DNA from: Oscillospiraceae bacterium
Lineage (GTDB): Bacteria > Bacillota > Clostridia > Oscillospirales > Ruminococcaceae
Direction: 5' to 3'
Assembly: GCA_009782665.1 (NCBI GenBank)
Contig: WRIP01000020.1
Coordinates: 1 to 14,109, forward strand
Length of the DNA stretch: 14,109 bases
Shown here: positions 1 through 7,900 of the stretch, one piece after another
Layout of the letters: each line of letters starts with the position of its first letter
Numbering within the stretch: the first letter of the stretch is position 1
The notes under the pieces: generated by a model
Database searches by the model: none
What the model was told of the DNA's origin: nothing
What the model saw: only the letters and a program-made list of their open reading frames with translations
Program-made: the position numbers and the translations under genes

Positions 1-1421
1 ATGTGCATATATAGCGTATGTAGACCCATTCCGTGTTCTATGAGAATGGTGTTGCCGGATAGTTCGAGAAATCCGCTAAATAACACTACTCCTGAGTTAG
101 CGGCTAAGATAGGTGTGCCTTCGGCATTAGCAATATCTATCCCGGCATGTCGTGTGGCATATTCACTACCATTTGTATACCTATAGACACCGAAGGGGGT
201 GGTTATGGTACCGCTAACCGGTTGAATGAATACCCCTTCCCAATAGATTTCGGGATCATATGAGTTGAATAAAGGATGCATTGTGTTAGCGTACTCTCGA
301 TTAGCTTCAGCTGTATTGGCTGCCGCTCCGTCTCCACTTATCTCTAGGTTCTGAACCTCATATTCATCTTCAGATACGCCTATGATGAAGGTTTCTTCAT
401 ATCCTCCACAGGATACATAGATACTGTACTCGCCGGTTTTCAGTGCAAAACTGAGCGGAATCAGAGCCATAGCTCGGGTTCCATTTCTGGAAAAGTAAGG
501 TTTGTAGTCAAAAGAGAGAAAGCATTCTATCTTATCGGTTTCCTTAACTCCGTCTATGAATATGACCAACGAACCACCGGATAGCAGGTTATCATGTGAA
601 AGTCTAAAGGTCGGCTTTATATGATACTCTACAATAAACTGATATTTAGCAATATTCCCGTTGGCATCTGCCGTCTCGAAGGTATACAGGTAGGGGATAT
701 GTGAAATCGGGGCAAAATCAGAAACATCCGAGTAGACACCGGAAAACAGTGTTTGCTGTTCTTCATCCGTTTCGGTGGTTATCTTGAGCCTTGCAGCCTG
801 AGGTACATCCTCTATACTCAGCTCGAGATCCTCCAGTACAAACTCACTGATTGGTTGCTCGAAGTCCTGTTCATCCAAACTGAACCTGAGCGACTCTCCT
901 GAAAGTGATATACCTCTGTAGTCATAGGTATAGGCATCCACCTCACGCCCCATAACTGTAATAGGGTTAGGTGAGATACTACAGAAGAGCGGATACAGCT
1001 CCGGCTTATCCAGTAGATAAATGAGTAACTTTTGGTTGTGTGTCACCACCCTGTCAGTTGTATCTCTGAACGCCAATTCCCCGGTCTTTTTGTCTCTTAG
1101 TAGAGTAATCGGTGCGTCGATGCCATCTAGAGAGAAGTGCAGAGTTGCTACCGCTTCGGTATATATGCTCTCGTCTGCTTCCCAACCTCGACTCACAGCA
1201 ACCGCAAGCAGGGTCAGTTTCATTCCTCCGTCCATCCAACCCTGTTCATTGTTGGATAACGACTCGACTCCGATACCGTTACCCGGTGCTTTGAGCGGGT
1301 AGTTGCGTTTAGGAACCAACATAAACAGTGAAGCGGTTGTGATGGCGGCAATGAGTAGTATGAGGATAATACATATGAACGCGAAAAACCCTCGACCTCT
1401 TGCCTTTTCTTCCATTCTCAT
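1..1421 (-). CDS. Membrane-anchored M23 (LytM-type) metallopeptidase, C-terminus outside window
   Basis: The reading frame stays open from ATG at 1421 down to the window edge, about 473 codons, so the 3' end is missing. A short positive N-terminus is followed by one membrane helix (about residues 12-34), then about 360 residues of extracellular region that I cannot assign to a family. Near the edge an M23 domain begins: QPVSGTITTPFG is the typical LytM entry, and HAGID (H425 to D429) is the HxxxD zinc-binding motif. The last complete residues are LYMH (H473), matching the conserved tyrosine-histidine region; the final HxH zinc motif lies beyond the window. Expected role: zinc-dependent cleavage of peptidoglycan cross-bridges outside the membrane, or a regulator of such cleavage if the missing HxH is degenerate. 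A second in-frame ATG lies at 1415. Neither start has a strong Shine-Dalgarno sequence; an in-frame stop 24 bases upstream of 1421 excludes a longer form. Confidence 0.88.
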   Translation of the reverse strand, partial: MRMEEKARGRGFFAFICIILILLIAAITTASLFMLVPKRNYPLKAPGNGIGVESLSNNEQGWMDGGMKLTLLAVAVSRGWEADESIYTEAVATLHFSLDGIDAPITLLRDKKTGELAFRDTTDRVVTHNQKLLIYLLDKPELYPLFCSISPNPITVMGREVDAYTYDYRGISLSGESLRFSLDEQDFEQPISEFVLEDLELSIEDVPQAARLKITTETDEEQQTLFSGVYSDVSDFAPISHIPYLYTFETADANGNIAKYQFIVEYHIKPTFRLSHDNLLSGGSLVIFIDGVKETDKIECFLSFDYKPYFSRNGTRAMALIPLSFALKTGEYSIYVSCGGYEETFIIGVSEDEYEVQNLEISGDGAAANTAEANREYANTMHPLFNSYDPEIYWEGVFIQPVSGTITTPFGVYRYTNGSEYATRHAGIDIANAEGTPILAANSGVVLFSGFLELSGNTILIEHGMGLHTLYMH

Positions 1422-1467
1422 ATATCGGTTGGCTGTAGTTAACCCTTACAGCTCATTCCTTTCCCAT

Positions 1468-1484
1468 ATATCCTGTCAGGATAT
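1468..1484. promoter_or_regulatory. Perfect 17-bp palindrome in the M23 leader
   Basis: ATATCCTG and CAGGATAT are exact reverse complements around one central base. The element lies about 30 bases downstream of the predicted transcription start and about 47 bases before the M23 start codon. It could be an operator for a dimeric repressor or an RNA hairpin in the leader. No T-run follows, so it is not a usual terminator. The symmetry is observed; the function is inferred. Confidence 0.45.
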
Positions 1485-1520
1485 GTTCAAACGGTGTTGT
1501 AAACAACCTTTTGTGTGCTC

Positions 1521-1548
1521 ATTATATCAGTTTTTTGTATCTTTGCAA
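1521..1548 (-). promoter_or_regulatory. Sigma-A-type promoter of the M23 peptidase gene
   Basis: Read on the minus strand, TTGCAA (1543-1548) is followed by a 16-base spacer and a perfect TATAAT (1521-1526). Transcription would start near 1514, giving a leader of about 90 bases before the M23 start codon. The -10 box is a full match and the -35 box matches 4 of 6. Confidence 0.65.
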
Positions 1549-1561
1549 AACCTATCAGGAT

Positions 1562-1769
1562 AAAAATCTACTAAAAAGTGACTGACATTATGCAGTAAAG
1601 AGATATGTAATATCCTTTACCAAAGATCATGTTATTCATCGTCACAAACACCGATGAACATCACTCAAATCGTCAGACCTCAACTGAACAGTCAGGTATT
1701 AATGGCATGTGAAATGATCATGAATATTTAGTTAATTATCGCAGTAGATATTTCTTTTTTACCCAATCT
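1562..1769. other. Gene-free divergent spacer with several inverted repeats
   Basis: No credible coding region lies between the M23 promoter and the DUF3048 leader. Three imperfect dyads are visible. At 1595-1620, GTAAAG-a-GATAT faces ATATCCTTTAC around a 3-base loop (11 pairs, one bulge). At 1635-1658, TTCATCG faces CGATGAA around a 10-base loop. At 1677-1697, ACCT-ca-ACTG-aa-CAGT-c-AGGT is nearly symmetric. None is followed by a T-run. They may be operators for the divergent genes or parts of a small transcript; I cannot assign them. Confidence 0.4.
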
Positions 1770-1779
1770 TATATATACT
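1751..1779 (+). promoter_or_regulatory. Candidate promoter of the first DUF3048 gene
   Basis: TATACT (1774-1779) matches the -10 consensus at 5 of 6 positions. The hexamer 17 bases upstream (TTTCTT, 1751-1756) is a poor -35 box, so an activator or another sigma factor would be expected if this promoter is used. A start near 1786 would give a leader of about 158 bases. Confidence 0.35.
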
Positions 1780-1785
1780 GTGTGA

Positions 1786-1943
1786 AAGGTGGGTATACTG
1801 ATATATACCCAGAGCCTATGGTGGGTAGAACCATCAAGAATGATACAGGGTCAATAGATAGAGTTCTTTCCATAACCGTAATAGGAGAAGAGACATCTGC
1901 CGAATACTGCCATAAGGCAGCACCGATAGGATGATATCAAATT
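1786..1943 (+). promoter_or_regulatory. Long hairpin-rich 5' leader of the first DUF3048 gene, class unknown
   Basis: Three local stems are visible. GGGTATA (1791-1797) pairs with TATACCC (1804-1810). ATGGT (1818-1822) pairs with ACCAT (1830-1834). CTGCC (1907-1911) pairs with GGCAG (1916-1920) around the tetraloop ATAA, and a second CTGCC copy (1897-1901) could compete. CCTAT (1815-1819) can pair with ATAGG at 1881-1885 or at 1926-1930; the latter overlaps the probable ribosome binding site (AGGATG, about 10 bases before the start codon). I do not recognise the consensus of any riboswitch or T-box. The stems are observed; a regulatory role is inference. Confidence 0.35.
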
Positions 1944-3077
1944 ATGAAACGATTTTTCAGTATTTTACTTATAATTCTCACTCTGTGTTCGATGGTATGT
2001 TGTACCAGAACAACGGATGACGCCGCTCGGGGAGCGACCTGGAATCCCGACTCGAGCATCGAAAATGATCCTTGGATGATACAGGGAACCGGCTCTGAAG
2101 GTGCCGTTACCGTCTCGAGTGCTAAGATAGCACTCAATCCGCTTACCGGCGAAAGTAATATGCCTGAAGACCGTGTCGGGAAACGTCCGATTGCGGTTTC
2201 GGTCAACAATATTATTGCTGCGCTTCCGCAGTATGGGATATCTGCTGCCGACTATATCCTTGAGATAGAAACCGAAGGTGGCATCACCCGGTTGATGTGC
2301 CTCTACTCAGACACACGTGAGATAGAAAAGATAGGTTCGCTGCGTTCGCTGAGGGATCAGTTTATTGAAGCACTCTTTGTAATCGATCCCCTAATCGTGC
2401 ATTTCGGAACATCGGTCTATGCCGATGCGGTACTGCTCAGATATAATATGCGGATGCTGGATGCCATGATAATTACACCAGCCTGCTGGACCGATACCGC
2501 TCGAGTAACTACCGGCTATGCTAGTGAGCATACCAAGTTCACCGGTGGAGCTGCCATCGAGAAGGGTATCTCGAGTGCCAGCATTAATCCCGATACCAAA
2601 TCGACCGATATGGCGTTCAACTTCCTGGATGAAAAAGCACCCAAGCGGGTACCATCGGAAGGCAAAGCAGATTCGCTGCACTATTATTTCTTCAACAGCA
2701 ACAGCTATAGTTACGACGGAGACTTCAGATATAACGCCTCAACGGGCAAATATCAGAAGTGGCAGCACGATAAACCGCATATTGATGCCGGTAACGATAA
2801 GCAGCTGGAGTTCGATAACGTCATCGTGTTGTTTGCAGATATCGATCTGATTCCGGGTCAGGATAAGCTACTAGTCAAGGTGGATTACGATAAAGGCGGT
2901 ACCGGCTACTACTTCTCCCAGGGTCACTACGAATCCTTTAAGTGGAGTAAAAGCGATTTCATGAGCAACTTCAGCTTCATCGGAGCCGATGGCAATGAAC
3001 TTGATATCAATGTCGGTAAGACCCATATGGGAATCATCAGAAATTCATATAAGGATTCCTTTGAAATAATGCCATAA
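1944..3077 (+). CDS. DUF3048 (YerB-type) lipoprotein, first of a tandem pair
   Basis: 377 residues. Residues 1-20 form a signal peptide ending in a Cys-Cys pair; alignment with the next gene places the lipidated cysteine at C20, but the residue before it is C19 rather than Gly/Ala/Ser, so the lipobox is atypical. The N-terminal DUF3048 domain shows NPLTGE (65-70), RVGKRPIAVSVNN (77-89), the YGISAADY and EIETEGGITR region (97-115) and SDTREIEKIGSLRSLRDQF (122-140). The C-terminal DUF3048_C-like part contains YDGDFRYN, TGKYQKWQ, a DAGN motif, GQDK and NVGKTHMGI near the end. The family is common in Firmicutes and its biochemical function is unknown; an extracytoplasmic envelope role is inferred from the signal peptide. 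The downstream paralogue starts 70 bases later. Compared with it, the stretch near residues 170-185 is the most divergent. Confidence 0.88.
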   Translation: MKRFFSILLIILTLCSMVCCTRTTDDAARGATWNPDSSIENDPWMIQGTGSEGAVTVSSAKIALNPLTGESNMPEDRVGKRPIAVSVNNIIAALPQYGISAADYILEIETEGGITRLMCLYSDTREIEKIGSLRSLRDQFIEALFVIDPLIVHFGTSVYADAVLLRYNMRMLDAMIITPACWTDTARVTTGYASEHTKFTGGAAIEKGISSASINPDTKSTDMAFNFLDEKAPKRVPSEGKADSLHYYFFNSNSYSYDGDFRYNASTGKYQKWQHDKPHIDAGNDKQLEFDNVIVLFADIDLIPGQDKLLVKVDYDKGGTGYYFSQGHYESFKWSKSDFMSNFSFIGADGNELDINVGKTHMGIIRNSYKDSFEIMP

Positions 3078-3097
3078 GTAGCAATACATGATATAAT
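3069..3097 (+). promoter_or_regulatory. Extended -10 promoter of the second DUF3048 gene
   Basis: ATGCCA (3069-3074) matches 4 of 6 -35 positions, then a 17-base spacer, then TATAAT (3092-3097) preceded by TG plus one base (an extended -10). The -35 box overlaps the stop codon of the first DUF3048 gene. Start near 3104, leader about 44 bases. The paralogues can therefore be transcribed separately. Confidence 0.6.
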
Positions 3098-3147
3098 GTG
3101 AGAAACAGAAAACACTTTTAGATTCTCAAGGAGATTATATAGAGTTT

Positions 3148-4272
3148 ATGAAAAGAATAATTTCATTGTTTATGATATTTCTAATCCTCATATCCTTTGC
3201 GGGTTGTTTAGAACGCCCAAAAAAAGATGTGTTTGAGACAACCCAGACCGGGGTAAATACCGGAATAGATCTCTCCGACTATTATCAGAGTCTAGAGGGT
3301 GACGGAGAGATGGGAGCCGAGGTTGTCACCAGTGAGAAAATCGCTTTTAACCCCCTGACCGGTGAGAATACCATGGCCATGGACCGGGTCGGTAAAAGAC
3401 CTATTGCGGTTTCGGTAAACAACATTGGTCAATCCTGGCCTCAATACGGTATATCCTATGCCGACTATATCATCGAAATTGAGACAGAGGGTGGTATCAC
3501 CAGAATGATGTGTCTGTATTCCGATACGCGTGAGATAGAGAAGATAGGGTCGGTTCGTTCACTACGCGATCAGTTTGTCGCTGCGATGTTCCCGCTCGAC
3601 CCCATTATCGTCCATATCGGTACATCGGTATTTGCCGACAAGGTGATTGCACAGTATAACTTTATGACGCTGGACGGCGGGAACTACGCGTCTGCCATAT
3701 GGACCGACAGAACACGTGTCAACTACGCATCGGAACACACCAAGTTCACTGGCGGTAGTGCCATTGAAAAGGGGATTGCCTCGGCAAAGATCCCAACCGA
3801 TTCATACTCAAATATTGCTGCTTTTAATTTCATCGGTGTAGATGATACGAAGATAGAACCCTCAACCGGCAAGGCGACCACCATCAAGTATAGTTTCTCC
3901 AGCGGTTATGACGGAGATTTCCGCTACAACTCCGAAACAGGCAAGTATCAAAAATGGCAACGCGGACTCGCTCATATGGATGCCGGTAATAGTCAGCAGC
4001 TGGAGTTTGAAAACCTCTTCCTATTATTTGCAGATATTTCTCTCTATCCCGGTCAGGATAAGGGATTAGTTGAAGTTAAATATGATAAAGGTGGAGAAGG
4101 ATACTATTTCAGTGGTGGACGCTATGAGAAGATAACCTGGCGCAAGGATGATTATCCGTCGAATTTTGTCTTTACTAAAGCTGACGGAACCGAACTTGAG
4201 GTTAATGTAGGAAAGACACATTTAGGTGTGGTAGATAACCGGCTGATGTCTCGTCTGACTATCTCCGAATAA
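3148..4272 (+). CDS. DUF3048 (YerB-type) lipoprotein, second of a tandem pair
   Basis: 374 residues. The signal peptide ends in an ordinary lipobox, FAGC, with the lipidated cysteine at C20, so this protein should be anchored to the outer face of the membrane. The N-terminal domain carries NPLTGE (69-74), RVGKRPIAVSVNN (80-92), PQYGISYADY (98-107), EIETEGGITRMM (110-121) and SVRSLRDQF (135-143). After a YASEHTKFTGG motif comes the C-terminal part with YDGDFRYN, TGKYQKWQ, HMDAGN, GQDKG and NVGKTHLGV. It is clearly related to the preceding protein over the whole length, so the pair arose by duplication; the linker after the lipobox differs fully. AGGAG lies about 13 bases before the ATG, longer than usual spacing, but no other in-frame start fits the signal peptide better. 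Function unknown. Confidence 0.9.
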   Translation: MKRIISLFMIFLILISFAGCLERPKKDVFETTQTGVNTGIDLSDYYQSLEGDGEMGAEVVTSEKIAFNPLTGENTMAMDRVGKRPIAVSVNNIGQSWPQYGISYADYIIEIETEGGITRMMCLYSDTREIEKIGSVRSLRDQFVAAMFPLDPIIVHIGTSVFADKVIAQYNFMTLDGGNYASAIWTDRTRVNYASEHTKFTGGSAIEKGIASAKIPTDSYSNIAAFNFIGVDDTKIEPSTGKATTIKYSFSSGYDGDFRYNSETGKYQKWQRGLAHMDAGNSQQLEFENLFLLFADISLYPGQDKGLVEVKYDKGGEGYYFSGGRYEKITWRKDDYPSNFVFTKADGTELEVNVGKTHLGVVDNRLMSRLTISE

Positions 4273-4273
4273 T

Positions 4274-4340
4274 GCCGGTTACAAATCTTCTCAACACGAC
4301 AATCAATATACTGTTCCCGCCATCCAAACCGGCGGGATTT
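4274..4340 (+). promoter_or_regulatory. Weak terminator-like hairpin with a competing pairing, upstream of pth
   Basis: CCCGCC (4316-4321) and GGCGGG (4331-4336) form a 6-bp GC stem around a 9-base loop, followed by ATTT rather than a long T-run. GCCGGTT (4274-4280), just after the DUF3048 stop codon, is exactly complementary to AACCGGC (4327-4333), which overlaps the right arm of the first stem, so the two structures exclude each other. This could be an attenuator or a leaky terminator between the DUF3048 genes and pth. I see no convincing separate pth promoter. Confidence 0.4.
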
Positions 4341-4376
4341 CAGTGTGTGATATACCAATATGCATGAAAGGGATAT

Positions 4377-4961
4377 ATGCGGTTTTGGAACAATAGGCCA
4401 CAGAACAGATTCCTCATAGTCGGTCTAGGTAATCCCGGAAAGAAGTATAAATATACCCGACATAATGTAGGTTTCGATGCGGTTGACCACCTGGCAAAAG
4501 AGTACGGTATCAAGGTATCACGTTCTCGCTTTTCTTCGCTAATAGGAGAAGGGTTTATTGGTGTTGCAAAAATAATCCTGATGAAACCTATGACATACAT
4601 GAATCTATCGGGACAGGCGGTAGCTGCTGCTCTCAGATACTACTCATTACCCATTGAGCGAATCTTAGTTATCTGTGATGATGTAAACCTAACCCCCGGA
4701 GTTATTCGCATTCGGGCACAGGGTTCTTCCGGCGGTCAGAAAGGACTGCTGAACATCGAAGATATGCTAGAGACAAACCAATATATGCGAATTCGATTCG
4801 GGATAGGACAACCGACGTCCGGTCCGCTACCCGACTATGTCCTGTCTATGCCAACGGTCGGAGAACGCAGCTTAATTCAAGGCAGATTCGACGATCTGAC
4901 TGACGCAGTCAGACTCATTATACAAGGAGATTTACAGGGTGCGCAGAGTCGCTTTAATTAA
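4377..4961 (+). CDS. pth: Peptidyl-tRNA hydrolase
   Basis: Cytoplasmic enzyme that cleaves the ester bond of peptidyl-tRNA released from stalled ribosomes, recycling tRNA. 194 residues, normal for the family. GLGNPG (16-21), with N19 equivalent to E. coli N10; TRHNVGF with the catalytic H29 (E. coli H20); MKPMTYMNLSG with N76 (E. coli N68); and D101 in ICDDVNLTPG (E. coli D93) are all present. Odd point: the usual GGHNG motif reads GGQKG here, with Q121 and K122 in place of the His and Asn (E. coli H113 and N114) that contact the substrate. AAAGGG lies 4 bases before the ATG. The gene ends 12 bases before mfd, so the two are surely co-transcribed, an arrangement seen in many Firmicutes. Confidence 0.95.
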   Translation: MRFWNNRPQNRFLIVGLGNPGKKYKYTRHNVGFDAVDHLAKEYGIKVSRSRFSSLIGEGFIGVAKIILMKPMTYMNLSGQAVAAALRYYSLPIERILVICDDVNLTPGVIRIRAQGSSGGQKGLLNIEDMLETNQYMRIRFGIGQPTSGPLPDYVLSMPTVGERSLIQGRFDDLTDAVRLIIQGDLQGAQSRFN

Positions 4962-4973
4962 CCCGTGGAATAG

Positions 4974-7900
4974 ATGATAAAGATCCTACCGATTATACAA
5001 AACAGTGAATCCTTCCTACAGATAGCTCTGGCGGCGAATCAAAACAAAGCGTCAGCGCTTTTTGGCGCCCATCCGATTCATCGTGCGGTCTATGCTGCGG
5101 CATTATCCGACTATCTCAAACGACCGATAATAATCATCACCGATACCGACTCGGAAGCTACCCGATTGGCATCCGACATATCGGTTATTTCGGATATGAA
5201 GGTAGCATGTTTCCCCTCAAGAGACTTTGTGTTTCACACGGTAGAAGGTACCTCCTACGATCTTGAACACGCAAGGCTTGCGGTACTTGGTAATATCCTT
5301 AGCGGATCACTTAATATTGTCACTGCCTCTCTTGAAGCCTACTGTCAACACACCATCCCTGCTGCCGATTATAAGACGCTCTCCTTTCATATCGAGACGG
5401 GAGACAGACTCGATATACGCGAGCTGCCACGTATGCTGCTAAACTCCGGGTATACCCGCAGTGACAAGGTGGACGGGAGAGGTCAATTCGCCTTGAGAGG
5501 CGGTATTGTGGATATCTTCCCTGCTAATTATGAAAACCCCGTCAGGGTTGATTTCTTCGGAAACGAAATAGAATCGATATCATACTTCGATGTCACTACC
5601 CAGCGCAGTACCGTTGCAATAAAATCGATGGATATTACCCCAGCACGTGAGGTTATTCTGGGTGATAAACAAACAATACTGAAGATACTGAGAACGCAGC
5701 TGGAGCAAATTGACCAACTGAATCAAGCAGATAATGCGAGCAACGACAGTGAAGTGGAAGATAGGATAGGTGGTCATATCGATGACACCTATGCCTCAGT
5801 GTTGACTAGAGACATTGAATACACAGAGAGTGATATCACACTTCCTACCTCCGACCGATACCTACCCTACTGTTATTCCACCAAGGCAACCATTGCTGAT
5901 TATCTCGACAATCCGATTACCATATACTGCGATCCGGCAGCGCTCAGAACCCGAACACGGACCCTAATTGAGCATCACTGGAGCGATATCGAACAGTATG
6001 TAGCAAGTGGAGTGCTCAGAGGAGGTCAAAATGACTTCTTCAGACCTTTTGAGTTTGACACTAAAGATAAAGCTGCCATATTTACCGATGTCTTTGCTAG
6101 AACGGGTGTAGCAACCGGGTTGAGTGAGATGATAAACATCAACGCCTCGACACTGCCGAGGTTTACCGGTGAGTTTGCACCGCTGCTAGCGGAGATAACC
6201 GGATATCTCTCTTCAGGGTTTGCAGTGGGTATATATGTTCCCACCGACAGGGCAGCGACGAATATAGTAAAAGACTTAAGAGATGCCGGGTTTAGTGTCA
6301 ACCAGGGTAGTGACGCCGAACTAATGCACGGCAGTGTTACTGTATCGGTAGGCACCCTCTATTCGGGATTTGAAATACCCAGTCTGAAGCTGGTCGTATT
6401 CACCGGTGCAAGAGCCACATATGTACCGACCGAAACCAACAGACGAAAAAAGCGAGATTCCTTCAGTGATCTCGAGGATCTTATAGAAGGTGATCTGATA
6501 GTACACAAGTATCACGGAATCGGGGTGTTTGCCGGTATACATAGAATAGATCATCACGGACTGATCCGAGATTACATTAAAATCCAGTACCAGGGGACCG
6601 ATGTACTCTATCTGCCGGTCACTCAACTGGACATGATAACGCGATATGTTTCCCCTAAGGATGATGCCAAGGTGGTCATTGCCAAACTGCATTCCGGAGA
6701 GTGGCAGAAGCTGCGTAAAAAAATCTACCGCTCTGCTCGAGAGATGGCAAAAGAATTAATTGAACTCTATGCGCAGAGAGAACAGGCAAAGGGAATCGCA
6801 TTCTCAGCTGACAGTGAATGGCAGCAGGAGTTTGAGGATCGGTTTATCTACGAAGAGACGACCGATCAGTTGAGATCTGCTTATGAGATCAAAGAGGACA
6901 TGCAGAAGGAAAAGCCGATGGATCGATTGCTGTGCGGTGATGTCGGCGTCGGTAAGACCGAGGTTGCATTGAGAGCTGCATTCAAGTGCGTGTATGACGG
7001 ATATCAATGTGCGGTACTGGTGCCAACGACCATTCTAGCTTGGCAGCACTTCGGAACGTTTCTAGAACGCATGGAGAACTATCCCATTAAGGTCGTAATG
7101 CTATCGAGATTCTCTACTCCAAAGGAAATACGCGAAGCAAGAGAAGGTATTCGCAACGGAACTGTAGATATCGCCATCGGTACCCATCGACTCATTCAAA
7201 AGGATATCGAGTTTCGAAATCTGGGGCTTTTGGTTGTGGATGAAGAACAACGTTTCGGTGTAGGGCACAAGGAGAAGTTGAAACAAAAGTTTCCGAACAT
7301 AGATGTGTTGACGCTATCTGCTACCCCGATACCCCGTACCTTGAACATGGCTATGTCGGGATTGAGGGATATGTCGGTCATCGAATACCCACCACAGGAT
7401 CGTCATCCGGTTCAAACCTTTGTACTGGAGTATGACCGCGAGGTAATACGGGATGCAATTGAACGAGAGGTGGCAAGAGGTGGACAGGTCTTCTATCTGC
7501 ACAATCGTATATTGACTATCGAAAGAACAGCGTCGTCACTTAGAGAACTCTGTCCTGACGTACGTATCGAGATAGCTCATGGGCAGATGGATGAGGGAGA
7601 ACTCTCAACTATCTGGAGAAGAATGTTCATCGGAGAGGTTGATGTGCTTTGCTGTACCTCTATTATTGAGACGGGTGTGGATGTATCCAACTGTAATACC
7701 TTAATCGTTGAGGATGCTGACCGACTGGGGTTGGCACAACTCTATCAGATACGAGGTAGGGTCGGAAGAAGCAATCGCCGTGCATACGCATACTTCACAT
7801 TCAGAAAAGATAGTATAATAACCGAAACCGCATCCAAACGATTGTCTGCTATACGTGATTTCACCAGCTTCGGCAGCGGATTCAAGATTGCTATGAGAGA

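Noticed and set aside
1786..1943. A known riboswitch (c-di-AMP, c-di-GMP, glycine, TPP, SAM) or a T-box leader
   Set aside because: None of the conserved core sequences of these classes could be matched with confidence; only short superficial similarities were found.
6026..6692. Minus-strand ORFs of 109 and 123 codons inside mfd
   Set aside because: They overlap the intact Mfd frame, have no ribosome binding sites and show no recognisable motifs.
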